Assembly (NCBI GenBank): GCA_020442465.1
Contig: JAGRJY010000187.1
Coordinates: forward strand, 1 to 54,559
Source: Lysobacterales bacterium
GTDB taxonomy: Bacteria; Pseudomonadota; Gammaproteobacteria; Xanthomonadales; Xanthomonadaceae
Direction: 5' to 3'
Length of the DNA: 54,559 nucleotides
Part shown: positions 24,811 to 34,898 of the stretch, piece after piece
How positions within the stretch are numbered: the first letter of the stretch is position 1
How the letters are laid out: each line of letters begins with the position of its first letter
Position numbers and translations under genes: made by a program
Notes under the pieces: generated by a model
The model's input: the letters and a program-made list of their open reading frames with translations, nothing else
Database searches by the model: none
Told to the model about the DNA's origin: nothing

Positions 24811-26159
24811 GCGGCGCACTCAAGCTGGCGGTGGTAGGGCACACGAACGTGGGCAAGACCTCGCTGCTGCGCACGCTCACGCGCGACAGCGGATTCGGCG
24901 AGGTGTCGGCGCGCCCGAGCACCACGCGTGATGTGCAGGGCGCGCGCATCCTGGTCGATGGCGAGGCCGTGCTCGAACTGTTCGACACCCCGGGCATGGA
25001 GGACCCGATCGGCGTACTGGCGATGATCGAACGGGTCGGCAGCCGGCGCAGCGACGGCATCGAGCGGATTCGCGCCTGGCTGGATGCGCCCGCGCAGCGC
25101 GTCGCCCACGAGCAGGAGGCGAAGGTGATCGAGCAGGTGCTGCGCAGTGACGCGGCGCTGTACATCATCGACAGCCGCGACCCGGTGCTCGCCAAGCACC
25201 GGGACGAACTGCAGCTGCTCGCGCTGTGCGCGGTGCCTGTCCTGCCCGTGCTCAACTTCCTTCGCGATCCGCGCAGCGAGGAGCAACCCTGGCTCGACGT
25301 GCTTGCCCGGGCAGGACTGCATGCCGTGATGCGTTTCGACAGCGTGGCGCCGGAGCGCGACGCCGAAGCACGACTGATGGGTGGGCTGGCGACCCTGTTG
25401 CAGCGGCACGAGCAATCGCTGGAACGACTGGTTCAAGCACGGGCGCGCGACGCCGAGCGGCGAAGGCAGGTGGCGTGGCGCCTGGTCGCCGAGGCGCTGG
25501 TCGACGTCGCTGGCCTGCGCGTCGAGACCGTCGTCGAGGATGCGGCGGTCATCCGCCGGGACGAAGCCCGCTTTCGGCAGGCCGTGTGCGACCGCGAGCA
25601 GAAGCTGGTCGACGACCTGCTGGCCTGCTATCGATTCAATCTGGATGCCGTCGAAGCCGACGAGTTGCCGCTGCAGAACGGCAGCTGGGAGGTTGATGCC
25701 TTCGATACCGCAGCGTTGGGGCTGCTGTCGGCGCGATTGGGAGGCGGCGCCGCAGCCGGTGCCGCGGCCGGCGTCGGCATCGATCTGGCCGTGGGCGGCA
25801 TGACGCTTGGCGCGGCCGCGCTCACCGGCGCCCTGCTCGGCGGCAGCGCGCAGACCGCCCGACACTACGGGCGCAAGCTGCTGCAGCGCTGGCAGGGCAA
25901 GCAGAGCTTGCGGGTCGATCAAGCCGTGCTCCTGCACATGCAGATGCGTGCCAGAAAGCTGGTCGAGGCGCTCGAGCTGCGCGGTCACGGCGCGGTCCAG
26001 CCTTTCCGTCTCGATCGGGAGATTCCCGGCCGCAGCCGAATAGTGCTGCCGGCGCCACTGAGACGCGCATCGCGTCATCCGGAATGGTCTCCGGACAGTG
26101 AATCACGGCAGCACGCAATCGATTTGCTCGCGGAGCATCTTTCTGAACATGCCGATTGA
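24807..26159 (+). CDS. DUF3482 GTPase with membrane-active Gly/Ala helix
   Basis: 450 residues from ATG 24807. The N-terminal TrmE/Era-like G domain has G1 GHTNVGKTS (Lys17, Thr18), switch region RPSTTRDVQGARI, and G3 ELFDTPGMED. The expected G4 NKxD reads LNFLRDP, so the guanine-specificity Lys is missing. Downstream is a charged helical region (EQSLERLVQARARDAERRRQ) and a hydrophobic Gly/Ala-rich stretch near 305-350 (LGGGAAAGAAAGVGIDLAVGG). The latter resembles the membrane-inserting helices of glycine-zipper or dynamin-like GTPases. It belongs with DUF3482. It overlaps the DUF2868 gene by ATGA. A role in membrane remodelling or envelope transport is inference only. Confidence 0.8.
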   Translation: MSGALKLAVVGHTNVGKTSLLRTLTRDSGFGEVSARPSTTRDVQGARILVDGEAVLELFDTPGMEDPIGVLAMIERVGSRRSDGIERIRAWLDAPAQRVAHEQEAKVIEQVLRSDAALYIIDSRDPVLAKHRDELQLLALCAVPVLPVLNFLRDPRSEEQPWLDVLARAGLHAVMRFDSVAPERDAEARLMGGLATLLQRHEQSLERLVQARARDAERRRQVAWRLVAEALVDVAGLRVETVVEDAAVIRRDEARFRQAVCDREQKLVDDLLACYRFNLDAVEADELPLQNGSWEVDAFDTAALGLLSARLGGGAAAGAAAGVGIDLAVGGMTLGAAALTGALLGGSAQTARHYGRKLLQRWQGKQSLRVDQAVLLHMQMRARKLVEALELRGHGAVQPFRLDREIPGRSRIVLPAPLRRASRHPEWSPDSESRQHAIDLLAEHLSEHAD

Positions 26160-26269
26160 TCGGAATGTCAAAACAGAACCATCAGGTTGTCTGTGGCGCA
26201 CGAATCGGGCAGTCTCGTTCCCAGGCCGCGCAGAACGGCCGGTGTGTAGCTGTTCAATCGGAGTGCGTC

Positions 26270-27712
26270 ATGAGAATCGAACTTTCCGCCATCGTCACGG
26301 CCGTGGCCGGCCTCGTGCTTTCGTGTGCGGCCAGTCCAGCCTCGGCTGTAGAAATCGGCGCCGCAGGCCAGGGCCAGGCGCTGATCTTCCCTTACTACAA
26401 CGCGGTGGGTACGAACGCTTCGTTGATCAGCGTGTCGCATGGTGAGCTGCGCGACCCGACGCGGCCAGATCTGGATCCGCATCCCGATGGCCGGCTCGCC
26501 GCCGTGCAGATCGGCGTTCCGTTGGCGGACGGCGGAAGGCTCGCCTTCATCGCCTATCTGCCGGACGGTGCGTCCTGGACGGCCGCCATCAGCAGCGATG
26601 GCAGCGGCGGAGCCGAGTTGCTCAGCGTCGGGCTGACTTGTACCTATCCCCGGCTGCCCCAGCGCGAATTCGCCGTCAGCGTTGTGTCCGATGTCGATCC
26701 CACCGGGCATCTGGAAGTTTTTGCACTTGGCGAGCTTCCGTACTCGGAAGCGCTGGCTGTCGCAGCGTTGCCCGCCTTTCCGCTCTATCAGGATGCGGAT
26801 GGCACGCCGTTGATCCCCACGCCCCATGACTGCTCGGCCATTGACGCGTCATGGGCGGAAGGGGTGTGGTCGGAGAACCCCGCCGCTGGATTTCTGCCAC
26901 CGCGCAACTCACTGTCGGGATCGCTGCAAATCGTGGATCTGCAGCGCGGCGTCGGGCTGAGCACGTCGACGGTCGCCTTGGTCAACTTCAGCGATCAGGT
27001 TCTGCATCGCGATGTCGAAACTTCGGCAGTCGACTGGTCCGATGTCCGTCCTGCGCGCAGCATGGTGATGTCACGGGACGGTCCGTTGGTGTCCACCTGG
27101 TCAGAGTCGGTCGATGCGGTCACGGCCGTGCTGATGGCCGACGCAACGCTCGAGTTCTGGCAAAACCCTGACCTGGCGCTCGCGACGGATATCGTGGTGA
27201 CGCTGCCCACGCGCCCGCTCTACGGGGACGAGCCGCGCGCGCCTTTCCGCTGGTCGACCAGCATCAGCCGAGACAATCGGCCCAAGCTGGATCTTCGATT
27301 CGTCGATCGGACTGGCCGCCCGCGTGCGCAGGGTAGCGGTACCGGCAGCCTGGCGTCACCGAAGTGCACGCCAGTGGTTCGGGGCGACGCGCGCCTGCCG
27401 CTCGACCTTCCGCTTCAAGTGCTGGCGTTTCCGGTCGAGGGTTCGATCGACCCCGAGGCCATCGCGTTGTACGACTCCGAAGGGTTCGACAGCAACTGCG
27501 AGGTCGAGCTGACGGTGGATCCGCCAGCGCTCTTCTACGGCAGGGCGTTCGTCTCCGGTGAGTCCGATCCTCTGGTGTCCCTGGAAGGCCATCGCTTCCG
27601 CGGCATTCCCGGGGTGGTGACGGCGTTGTCCCGCTCCAGCGAGTCGTTCGAAGGCAAGTCTTTCGGCTTCCAGTTGCCGGGTAGCCGGCGCGTTCGGGCG
27701 GAACTGCCCTGA
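26270..27712 (+). CDS. Exported protein of unknown function (beta-rich)
   Basis: 480 residues from ATG 26270 with CGGAG upstream (26259-26263). Signal peptide MRIELSAIVTAVAGLVLSCAASPASA, then VEIGAAGQGQALIFPYYNAVGTNASLISV. That opening (GxGQ.L.(F/Y)PYY) recurs at the start of many uncharacterised exported proteins of gammaproteobacteria, but I do not know a function. The rest is Ser/Asp-rich beta-type sequence without enzyme motifs. Four Cys residues (CTY, HDCS, KCTP, NCEV) could form two disulfides. No GFE tail. It follows the DUF3482 GTPase by 110 bases and is convergent with the TonB_C-like gene at 27790. Confidence 0.65.
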   Translation: MRIELSAIVTAVAGLVLSCAASPASAVEIGAAGQGQALIFPYYNAVGTNASLISVSHGELRDPTRPDLDPHPDGRLAAVQIGVPLADGGRLAFIAYLPDGASWTAAISSDGSGGAELLSVGLTCTYPRLPQREFAVSVVSDVDPTGHLEVFALGELPYSEALAVAALPAFPLYQDADGTPLIPTPHDCSAIDASWAEGVWSENPAAGFLPPRNSLSGSLQIVDLQRGVGLSTSTVALVNFSDQVLHRDVETSAVDWSDVRPARSMVMSRDGPLVSTWSESVDAVTAVLMADATLEFWQNPDLALATDIVVTLPTRPLYGDEPRAPFRWSTSISRDNRPKLDLRFVDRTGRPRAQGSGTGSLASPKCTPVVRGDARLPLDLPLQVLAFPVEGSIDPEAIALYDSEGFDSNCEVELTVDPPALFYGRAFVSGESDPLVSLEGHRFRGIPGVVTALSRSSESFEGKSFGFQLPGSRRVRAELP

Positions 27713-27789
27713 CGCAACGCCGGGTGCAGCCGGTCGCGCAACTTCCGCCGCGATCGGTTGCCGAACCCTCATGCCGCCGAACTGTGCAC

Positions 27790-28527
27790 TCAGGACTCCG
27801 GTGCGGCCAGCTTCAGTCGCGTCGAGCTGGCCGCCACGCGCGGTGCGTCTTCGGACTTCATGGCGTCGCGCGCCAGCGCGCAGCTGGCCGGAGATGCGTC
27901 GCGATCGCGTGACCTTGCCGGTTCGATGCTGAGGGTGATCGGGTACTCCATATCGGTGCTCACGGCCACGCCGTCGACCTGCTCGGGGGTGTAGCGAGCG
28001 CCGCCGATCCACGTTGCGAACACCCGGCGTACTTCCTCGGCGGCGCGCGCGGGTACGCCTGTCATGTCCAGGTCCTGCAAGGAGGCACTGCCGTCCGCCT
28101 CGACGCGGTACCTCGCCACGAATCGATACTCGCCCTTGCGCACGCCGACTGCCCGCATCAGGTCGCGGAATGGCAGGGAGGACTGCGGGTCGGGCACCGG
28201 TCCGAACGACACCGGTTCGGCGGCCAGCACGACGCGTTCGTCATCGGCACGCACGCACGCCGACAGGCGCACCGACGAAGCCACCGCGACGGCGGCGCCG
28301 TCGGCGGTGAAAGGTTCGAAGCGCAACTGTCGAAGCTGGTCTTCGGCAGCAACGCGCAGGGCCTGCGGCATCTCCGGGCGCAACACGGTCGCGGATGACA
28401 CGCGTCCGGTTGCATCCACGGCGATGCGTGCGTCGATCGCCATGTGCGATTCCTTGGCGCCGGCCGCCAGGCACGTGCCGCAGAGCAGCGACAGGGCGAA
28501 TCCGAAAGCCAGTGGTGTCATGCGCAT
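27790..28527 (-). CDS. Periplasmic protein with TonB C-terminal-like repeats
   Basis: 245 residues from ATG 28527 (an ATG at 28521 is also possible; the ribosome binding site is weak). Signal peptide MRMTPLAFGFALSLLCGTCLAAGA. Two repeats resemble the TonB C-terminal fold: IDARIAVDATGRVSSATVLRP with AAEDQLRQLRFEPF, and ARYRVEADGSASLQDLDMTG with FATWIGGARYTPEQVDG. There is no membrane-spanning proline-rich energy-transducing segment, so this is not a TonB; it is a soluble relative of unknown role. It sits just downstream of glnA on the same strand, but the terminator at 28603-28627 separates them. Confidence 0.55.
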   Translation of the reverse strand: MRMTPLAFGFALSLLCGTCLAAGAKESHMAIDARIAVDATGRVSSATVLRPEMPQALRVAAEDQLRQLRFEPFTADGAAVAVASSVRLSACVRADDERVVLAAEPVSFGPVPDPQSSLPFRDLMRAVGVRKGEYRFVARYRVEADGSASLQDLDMTGVPARAAEEVRRVFATWIGGARYTPEQVDGVAVSTDMEYPITLSIEPARSRDRDASPASCALARDAMKSEDAPRVAASSTRLKLAAPES

Positions 28528-28602
28528 GCGTCGTCTCGATGGCGGATCAGCGTGCAAGGGTAGCGCAGTGGGCGAGTTGGGCGAATGCTTCCGCGCAAAC
28601 GG

Positions 28603-28627
28603 AAACGCCCGGCCAGGCCGGGCGTTT
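28603..28627 (-). terminator. glnA terminator
   Basis: AAACGCCCGG (28603-28612) pairs perfectly with CCGGGCGTTT (28618-28627). On the minus strand this hairpin starts 21 bases after the glnA stop and ends in GTTTCCGTTT, a good factor-independent terminator. Confidence 0.75.
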
Positions 28628-28648
28628 CTGCAGCAGTGAAACGGCTGG

Positions 28649-30058
28649 TTACAGGCTGTAGTACATCTGGTACTCGAGCGGATGCGTCGCCGCGCGGAAC
28701 TTGGTGACCTCCTGCATCTTCAGCGCGATGTAGCCGTCGATGAAATCGTCGCTCATCACGCCGCCCGCCTTGAGGAAGTCGCGGTCCTTGTCGAGCGCGT
28801 CGAGCGCTTGGTCGAGCGACGAACACACGGTCGGGATGCCTTTCTCCTCTTCCGGCGGCAGGTCGTACAGGTCCTTGTCCATTGGCGCGCCCGGGTCGAT
28901 CTTGTTCAGGATGCCGTCGAGACCCGCCATCATCAGCGCGGTGAAGGCCAGATAGCCCGAATTCATCGGATCCGGGAAGCGCATTTCGATGCGACGGGCC
29001 TTCGGATTGGTCACGAACGGAATACGGCAGGACGCCGAGCGGTTGCGTGCCGAGTAGGCCAGCATGACCGGCGCCTCGAAGCCCGGCACCAGCCGCTTGT
29101 AGCTGTTGGTGGTCGAATTGGTGAACGCGTTGATCGCGCGCGCATGCTTGAACACGCCGCCGATGTACCAGAACGCCAGCTGCGACAGGCCGCCGTAGCC
29201 TTCGCCCATGAACAGGTTCGTGCCGGACTTGGCCAGGCTCTGATGCACGTGCATGCCCGAGCCGTTGTCGCCGACCACGGGCTTGGGCATGAAGGTCGCG
29301 GTCTTGCCGTTGGCATGGGCGACGTTCTTGACGATGTACTTGAGCAGCAGCAGTTCGTCGGCCTTCTTCACCAGCGAGTTGAACTTGGCGCCGATCTCGC
29401 ACTGGCCCGCGCCGGCCACTTCATGGTGATGCACTTCCACTTCGATGCCGACCTGCTCGAGGATCTTGCACATCTCGGCGCGCAGGTCCTGCAGCGAATC
29501 CACCGGCGGGGTGGGGAAGTAGCCGCCCTTGACGCTCGGACGATGGCCTGAATTCGCGCCGTCGTACTTCTCGTTCGACGACCAGGGCGCCTCCTCGCTG
29601 TTGATCTCGAACGAGGCACCCGACATTTCGTTCTTGAAGCGCACCGAATCGAACACGAAGAACTCCGGCTCGGGGCCGAAGAACGCGGCATCGGCCACGC
29701 CGGTCGACTTGAGGAACGACTCGGCACGCTTGGCCACGCCGCGCGGATCGCGCGAGTAGCTCTGCATCGTCGACGGCTCGAGGATGTCGCAGATCAGCAC
29801 CAGGGTCGAATCGGCCATGAACGGGTCGATGAACGCGGTGGCCGGATCCGGCATCAGGATCATGTCCGACTCGTTGATGCCCTTCCAGCCCGAAATCGAC
29901 GAGCCGTCGAACATCTTGCCTTCCTCGAACAGGGTCGCGTCGAGCGCGCGCGCCGGGAAGGTGACGTGGTGCTGCAGGCCGCGCATGTCGGCGAAGCGCA
30001 GGTCGACGAACTTGACGTCGTGGTCCTGCGCGAGTTTGAGGACGGACTCAACAGACAT
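28649..30058 (-). CDS. glnA: Glutamine synthetase, type I (GlnA)
   Basis: 469 residues, the usual GSI length; it makes glutamine from glutamate, ammonia and ATP. Seen: [62 protein letters not shown]; and [12 protein letters not shown]. The adenylylation site Tyr398 lies in [13 protein letters not shown], so activity should be controlled by GlnE-type adenylylation. ATG 30058 is chosen (AGGAG upstream). The sigma-54 promoter at 30095-30110 would start transcription near 30084, giving a 26-base leader, with NtrC-like sites near -58 and -107. Its regulators ntrB/ntrC are 5 kb away. Nothing is missing or odd in the protein. Confidence 0.97.
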   Translation of the reverse strand: MSVESVLKLAQDHDVKFVDLRFADMRGLQHHVTFPARALDATLFEEGKMFDGSSISGWKGINESDMILMPDPATAFIDPFMADSTLVLICDILEPSTMQSYSRDPRGVAKRAESFLKSTGVADAAFFGPEPEFFVFDSVRFKNEMSGASFEINSEEAPWSSNEKYDGANSGHRPSVKGGYFPTPPVDSLQDLRAEMCKILEQVGIEVEVHHHEVAGAGQCEIGAKFNSLVKKADELLLLKYIVKNVAHANGKTATFMPKPVVGDNGSGMHVHQSLAKSGTNLFMGEGYGGLSQLAFWYIGGVFKHARAINAFTNSTTNSYKRLVPGFEAPVMLAYSARNRSASCRIPFVTNPKARRIEMRFPDPMNSGYLAFTALMMAGLDGILNKIDPGAPMDKDLYDLPPEEEKGIPTVCSSLDQALDALDKDRDFLKAGGVMSDDFIDGYIALKMQEVTKFRAATHPLEYQMYYSL

Positions 30059-30094
30059 GGATGACACTCCTGGGGATAGACGGTGCCCGAGATG

Positions 30095-30110
30095 AGCAAG
30101 GAGTGTGCCA
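30095..30110 (-). promoter_or_regulatory. Sigma-54 (RpoN) promoter of glnA
   Basis: On the minus strand TGGCACACTCCTTGCT matches every fixed position of the sigma-54 consensus TGGCACR-N4-TTGCW, with the required ten bases between GG and GC. The predicted start is near 30084, 26 bases before the glnA ATG. Confidence 0.85.
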
Positions 30111-30133
30111 AGTCAGGAAACAGCCATCTTGGC

Positions 30134-30150
30134 GCACTTGCTTGGGGCTA
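30134..30150. promoter_or_regulatory. Putative NtrC site, promoter-proximal (glnA)
   Basis: GCACTTGCTTGGGGCTA shares GCAC-N5-TGGGGCTA with the distal site at 30183-30199, 49 bases away, and is centred near -58 of the predicted glnA start. It is a weak match to the NtrC consensus on its own; the repetition is what supports it. Confidence 0.45.
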
Positions 30151-30172
30151 CCAGTCTCCCTCAGCCTCATGG

Positions 30173-30199
30173 CGGTGCAATTGCACCGATATGGGGCTA
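30173..30199. promoter_or_regulatory. Putative NtrC enhancer site, distal (glnA)
   Basis: CGGTGCAATTGCACCG (30173-30188) is a perfect palindrome built of two NtrC half-sites. It runs into TGCACCGATATGGGGCT (30182-30198), which agrees at 13 of 17 positions with the E. coli glnA site TGCACCAACATGGTGCA. It is centred near -107, the usual enhancer distance, and lies at the extreme 3' end of thrC. Confidence 0.6.
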
Positions 30200-31492
30200 T
30201 CGCAGCGCGTGCAGTGCGGCCTTCAAGGCATCGGCGGTGGACGCCATCGGCTGTGCTTGGCTGGGGCGCTGAAGAATCTCGGCAAGCGCCGGCGGCACCG
30301 GCACGGGGTGGCCCACGCAGGGCTCGACCACGCTGTCGAACTTCGCCGGATGTGCCGTGGCGACCGCGATCCACGGCCGTTCGCAGCCGGCGTCACGGCG
30401 GCGCTCGACCACCCGGATGGCCGCCGCAGTGTGCGGGCAGACGACATGGCCGTAGCGCGCCTCGGACGTCTGCATGACAGCCCGGAGTTCGTCGTCGCTG
30501 ACCGAGTCGGCGCTGACCTGGGCGCGCAGGTCGGCGATATCGGGATACAGCGCGCGCAATCGTTCGAGATTGCTCGGCACGCCGACGTCCATGGCGTTGG
30601 CCAGCGTAGCGATACTCGGCTTTGGCCGGTATTCGCCGGTGTGCAGCAGATCCGGCAGCACCCGGTTCGCATTCGTGGCGAGCACCACGTCGCCGATCGG
30701 CAGCCCCAATCGTCGCGCCAGCACGCAGGCCAGCGCATTGCCGAGGTTGCCAGTGGGAATGACGAAGTTTGCCGGCCGGCCGTGCACGATCTGCCAGCGC
30801 AGCGACGCCGCAGCGTAGTAGCTCATCTGCGGCAGCAAGCGGCCCAGACTGATCGAGTTCGCCGACGACAGCGGCATGGCCGCGCGCAACGCCTCATCGG
30901 CGAACGCGGCCTTGACCATGGCCTGGCAGTCGTCGAACGTGCCGGCCACCCGGTAGGTGTGCACGTTGTCGCCGAAAGCGCCGAGCTGATGCGCCTGCCG
31001 CGGCGACACCTTGCCGTCCGGATACAGCACGACGACGCGGAAACCGGGCCGGCGATGAAAGGCCGCCGCCACCGCGCCGCCGGTGTCGCCGCTGGTGGCC
31101 ACCAGAATGGTCAGCTCCGCATCGTCAGGCCGACGTAGACGGGCGAAGCAGGCAGCGAGAAAGCGCGCGGCAAAATCCTTGAACGCGGCAGTGGGTCCGT
31201 GAAACAGCTCGAGCAGATACAAGCCGGGATCACGGGTCGGTACCACCGGCGCCGGCAGTGCCAACGCCTCCGTGCAGATGGATGCGAGTTGGCCGGCGAG
31301 CGGGTCCTCGTCGAAGAATGGCGCGAGCAGCGCGGCGGCCAGCTCGGGAAGCGGCGCGGAGGCGGGCAGGTCCGGCAGCGCCGTGGGCCACTGCTGCGGC
31401 AGGTACAAGCCGCCATCCGGAGCGAGGCCCGCCGTCAATGCCTCTGACAGTGAAACGGCTAGTGAAGATTCGCGGGTGCTGACAAAGCGCAT
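30197..31492 (-). CDS. thrC: Threonine synthase
   Basis: 431 residues; a PLP enzyme converting O-phosphohomoserine to threonine, the last step of the pathway. The PLP lysine lies in ELFHGPTAAFKDFAARF. Also seen are VATSGDTGGAVAAAF, SSANSISLGRLLPQMSYY, VIPTGNLGNALACVLARR, and the N-terminal FVSTRESSLAVSLSEALTAGLAPDGGLYLPQ. ATG 31492 shares one base with the thrB stop (TGATG), so translation is coupled; GTG 31495 is an alternative. It is the last gene of thrABC. Its 3' end carries the glnA enhancer site, so no terminator fits between thrC and the glnA control region, and read-through into glnA is possible. Confidence 0.95.
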   Translation of the reverse strand: MRFVSTRESSLAVSLSEALTAGLAPDGGLYLPQQWPTALPDLPASAPLPELAAALLAPFFDEDPLAGQLASICTEALALPAPVVPTRDPGLYLLELFHGPTAAFKDFAARFLAACFARLRRPDDAELTILVATSGDTGGAVAAAFHRRPGFRVVVLYPDGKVSPRQAHQLGAFGDNVHTYRVAGTFDDCQAMVKAAFADEALRAAMPLSSANSISLGRLLPQMSYYAAASLRWQIVHGRPANFVIPTGNLGNALACVLARRLGLPIGDVVLATNANRVLPDLLHTGEYRPKPSIATLANAMDVGVPSNLERLRALYPDIADLRAQVSADSVSDDELRAVMQTSEARYGHVVCPHTAAAIRVVERRRDAGCERPWIAVATAHPAKFDSVVEPCVGHPVPVPPALAEILQRPSQAQPMASTADALKAALHALR

Positions 31493-32433
31493 CACGCGCT
31501 CCCGTCAAGCAGGCGGGCGCCCGGTGCATCGACCGGGCCAACCAGGACGTCGCTGTCGAGACCGTGTGCGGCGAAGGCTGCACGCATCGACTGCGCCGCG
31601 CGCTGCGCGATGTCGTCGCCCCAGCACCACGCGAACACGCTCGGACCGGCGCCGGAAATGGCAGCGCCCAATGCGCCGGCGGCAAGCGCCGCCTGCTTGA
31701 CCGCGGCAAAGCCCGGGATCAACCCGGCGCGGCGCGGCTCGATCAGCACATCGCTCAGCCCGGCCGCGATCATCTCGGGATCGCCGGCATGCAGGCCGTG
31801 CATCAGCAAGGCGAGGTGGCCGCTCTGGGCGACGAACTCGCCGAGTGCATAGCTGCCGGCCAGCGCAGCGCGGGCCGCGCGCGTCTCCACGACACAATGC
31901 GGATGGACGTGCGCGCAGTACAGGCGCGTGGGTACGGCGATGCGCACCGGCGGGTGGGCTTCGGTGGCGAGGGTCAGTCCACCCAGCAGCATGGGCGCGA
32001 CGTTGTCGCCGTGGCGGCTGCCGCTGGCGACCGCCTCGCCGCTGAGGGCGCAGTCGTACAGTGCGGACAAGTCCAACGGTGCGTCGAGCAGGCCATTGGC
32101 CGCGACGACGGCGGCAACCGCGGAGGCGGCCGAACCGCCCATGCCGGAACCGAACGGGATGCCCTTGTCGATCTCCACCGCGAATCCGAGGCTGCTGCCC
32201 AACCGCGTGCGCAGGGCGATCAAGGCGGCGCCGGCCGTGTTGAGCTCGGCGGCGAGCGGCAGCGCGTGGTCACTGCCGCGCACCGCGTCGATGCGAACTT
32301 CGGGCTGGTCGATGGTGCGCACGCTGACGCGATCTCCCGCGCCCGACAGCGCGTGGCCGAGAATGTCGAAGCCGACGCCGACATTGCCGACGCTGGCCGG
32401 CGCGAACGCCGACGCAGAATGGCGTGCGAACAT
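31492..32433 (-). CDS. thrB: Homoserine kinase (GHMP family)
   Basis: 313 residues; phosphorylates homoserine with ATP. The GHMP motif is [24 protein letters not shown]. The N-terminal block [23 protein letters not shown] and the C-terminal [23 protein letters not shown] complete the family pattern. The ATG at 32433 shares a base with the thrA stop (TGATG), and its own stop shares a base with the thrC start, so thrABC is one tightly coupled transcript. Confidence 0.95.
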   Translation of the reverse strand: MFARHSASAFAPASVGNVGVGFDILGHALSGAGDRVSVRTIDQPEVRIDAVRGSDHALPLAAELNTAGAALIALRTRLGSSLGFAVEIDKGIPFGSGMGGSAASAVAAVVAANGLLDAPLDLSALYDCALSGEAVASGSRHGDNVAPMLLGGLTLATEAHPPVRIAVPTRLYCAHVHPHCVVETRAARAALAGSYALGEFVAQSGHLALLMHGLHAGDPEMIAAGLSDVLIEPRRAGLIPGFAAVKQAALAAGALGAAISGAGPSVFAWCWGDDIAQRAAQSMRAAFAAHGLDSDVLVGPVDAPGARLLDGSA

Positions 32434-34898
32434 CAGAAGCGGGCTCCGAGGCCTTGTGCTACCCGCAGCAGATCGGCGAACACGCCGGCGGCGGTGACTT
32501 CCGGGCCCGCCCCGGGCCCCTGTACCACCAGGGGATTCTCGAGATAGCGATCCGTCGTGAACTGCACCACGTTGTCGGTAGGCTTGAGGTGGGCGAAAGC
32601 GTGCGTCGCGGGCAGCTCCACCAGGCCCACGCTGGCACCCTGATCATCGACCCGGGCGACGAAGCGCAGCACCTGATCGCGGGCGCGTGCGACTTCGAGG
32701 CGTGCTTGAAGCTCGTCATCGATCTCGGACAGCCGCTCCAGAAACTCTTCCTTGCTGATGCTGCTCAGCGCCTCCGGCACCAGGCCCACGAGATCGACGT
32801 CATCGAGCTCGATGTCCTTGCCCCATTCGCGGGCGAGGATCACCAGCTTGCGCGCCACGTCGAGGCCGGACAGGTCGTCGCGCGGATCCGGCTCGGTGAA
32901 TCCCTTGGCCCGGGCATCGAGCACCAGTTTCGAGAACGGTATCGAACCATCGAAACTGTTGAACAGGTACGAGAGCGTGCCGCTGAAAATCCCTTCGATC
33001 GCAATGACCCGGTCGCCGGTGTCGATCAGGTCGCGCAGGGTGCCGATCACCGGCAGGCCGGCGCCCACGGTAGCCTCATAGCGCCAGTGGCCGCGCTGCG
33101 CCGCCTCGCGGGTCGCACGATACTGCGGCATCGGTGCGCTGCCGGCCTGCTTGTTCGGGGTGATGACGTGGATCCCCTGCTCCAGCCACTTCGGATAGTG
33201 GCTGGCGACCTCGGCACTCGCCGAGCAGTCGATGATCATCGCGTGTGGCAGATGCTGCGCCTTGATGTGTGCGGCGAAGGCGTCGAGATCGAGCGCGGTG
33301 TCCGTTTGCGCCGACTCTTCGCGCCAGGCAGTCCAGTCGACGCGTCGATCGGCCAGGTGCATGCGCGACGAACGCGCGATGCCGCGCAAACGCAGGTCGA
33401 GCTGGTGCTGATCGCGTAGCCGGTCGGCCGCGGCGCCGAGCTGATCGATCAGCACCTGGCCCACCTGCCCGGGCCCGATCAATCCGATCGACAGCGTCTG
33501 CGGCGAAAGATAGAACCCCGCATGTACCGCGCGCAGCGCGCGGCTGGCGTCGTCCTCGCGGATGGCGACCGAGATATTGCGTTCGGAGCCGCCTTGCGCG
33601 ATGGCCCGCACATTCACCTCGGCGTGCGCCAGGCCGGCAAACAGACGCGCAGCGACACCCGGATGTCCGGCCATGCCGTCGCCGACCGCGGCCAGCACGG
33701 CGACGCCGGTTTCGGCGCTGATCGACTGGATCAACCCGGCGTCGAGCTCGCGCGCGAACACGTCGCGTAGCACCGACACCGCCAGTTCGGCCTGTTCGGC
33801 GCGCACCGCGCAGCAGATCGAATGTTCCGAGCTCGCCTGCGCGATCATCACCACCGAAACCGATGCGCCGCGCAAGGCACCGAACACGCGCTCGGCGGTG
33901 CCCGGCACGCCGATCATGCCGGTGCCCTCGACTTCGACCAGGGCCAGCTGCGGCGCGATCGTCAGGCCCTTGACCGGGCCGCGGTTGTCCTCGTGTTCCG
34001 GCCCGATCCGGGTTCCTTCGAGCTCCGGTTTGAAGGTGTTGCGCACGTAGACGGGAATGCCCGCCTGCAGCACCGGGCTCATGGTGCCGGGGTGCACCAC
34101 CTTGGCGCCGAAGTAGGCGAGTTCGAACGCTTCGTCGTAGCTCATCCGCGGCAGCAGCACGGCGTCCGGCACGAGGCGTGGGTCGGCACTGAGCACGCCG
34201 TCGACGTCGGTCCAGATGTGCAGGCTCTCGCATACGAACAGCCGCGCGAAGATCGCGCCCGAGTAGTCGCTCCCGTTGCGGCCCAGCGTGGTCGGCTTGC
34301 CATCGCGGGTGCGGGCGACAAACCCCGTCACCACGACGACAGGGGCGTCATGCTCGGCGCGCCACGCAGCCAGCCGCTCGGCGCTGCGCTTCCAGTCGAC
34401 GCTCATGCCGAGCGTGCCGGGCTCCACCACCAGCACCTCGCGCGCATCGAGCCACGCCGACTCGACGCCTCGCTGGCGCAGCAGGGCGTGCAACAACTGT
34501 GCGGACCAGACTTCGCCCAGACCCTGCACGTAGTCGAGCAGGTCGGCGGACGGGTGGCCCAGAAGGTGTGCCGTGCGCAGCAGCGCGGCGAGGTCGATCC
34601 AGTCGCGCTCGAGACCGGTCAGGGCCTCCGAGCTGGCCACGCCGAGCATCGCCGCGGCGGCGCGGCGGTGGCGCTGGGTCAGGTCTTCCAGTTCGTCGCG
34701 CGCCGCGCCCGGATCCTTGGCTGCGCGATGCAGCAGGCCGATCAATGCATCGGTGACGCCTTGCATGGCCGAGACCACCACAATCTGGCGCGCGTCCTTG
34801 CGGGCGCAAAGCAGTTCGGCCACATGCGCCATGCGCTGGGCGTCGGCGAGGCTGGATCCGCCGAATTTGTGGGCAACGATCGAAGCAGGGCTGTTCAC
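32433..34898 (-). CDS. thrA: Bifunctional aspartate kinase/homoserine dehydrogenase I
   Basis: 821 residues from GTG 34898, almost exactly the E. coli ThrA length (820). An ATG at 34991 would add 31 residues unlike the family. Kinase domain: [49 protein letters not shown]. Central ACT pair: [37 protein letters not shown]. Homoserine dehydrogenase: [47 protein letters not shown], and [22 protein letters not shown]. It catalyses the first and third steps from aspartate to threonine and should be threonine-inhibited. No Thr/Ile-rich leader peptide or attenuator is visible upstream. It is first in thrABC and divergent from trmL. Confidence 0.95.
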   Translation of the reverse strand: MNSPASIVAHKFGGSSLADAQRMAHVAELLCARKDARQIVVVSAMQGVTDALIGLLHRAAKDPGAARDELEDLTQRHRRAAAAMLGVASSEALTGLERDWIDLAALLRTAHLLGHPSADLLDYVQGLGEVWSAQLLHALLRQRGVESAWLDAREVLVVEPGTLGMSVDWKRSAERLAAWRAEHDAPVVVVTGFVARTRDGKPTTLGRNGSDYSGAIFARLFVCESLHIWTDVDGVLSADPRLVPDAVLLPRMSYDEAFELAYFGAKVVHPGTMSPVLQAGIPVYVRNTFKPELEGTRIGPEHEDNRGPVKGLTIAPQLALVEVEGTGMIGVPGTAERVFGALRGASVSVVMIAQASSEHSICCAVRAEQAELAVSVLRDVFARELDAGLIQSISAETGVAVLAAVGDGMAGHPGVAARLFAGLAHAEVNVRAIAQGGSERNISVAIREDDASRALRAVHAGFYLSPQTLSIGLIGPGQVGQVLIDQLGAAADRLRDQHQLDLRLRGIARSSRMHLADRRVDWTAWREESAQTDTALDLDAFAAHIKAQHLPHAMIIDCSASAEVASHYPKWLEQGIHVITPNKQAGSAPMPQYRATREAAQRGHWRYEATVGAGLPVIGTLRDLIDTGDRVIAIEGIFSGTLSYLFNSFDGSIPFSKLVLDARAKGFTEPDPRDDLSGLDVARKLVILAREWGKDIELDDVDLVGLVPEALSSISKEEFLERLSEIDDELQARLEVARARDQVLRFVARVDDQGASVGLVELPATHAFAHLKPTDNVVQFTTDRYLENPLVVQGPGAGPEVTAAGVFADLLRVAQGLGARF

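Noticed and set aside
24417..26078. 553-codon open frame on the minus strand
   Set aside because: Antisense to the DUF3482 GTPase, which has intact G1 and G3 motifs; the frame has no domain.
30131..30146. Second sigma-54 promoter on the plus strand (TTGGCGCACTTGCTTGG)
   Set aside because: The GG-to-GC spacing is seven bases instead of the required ten, and no gene follows in that direction.
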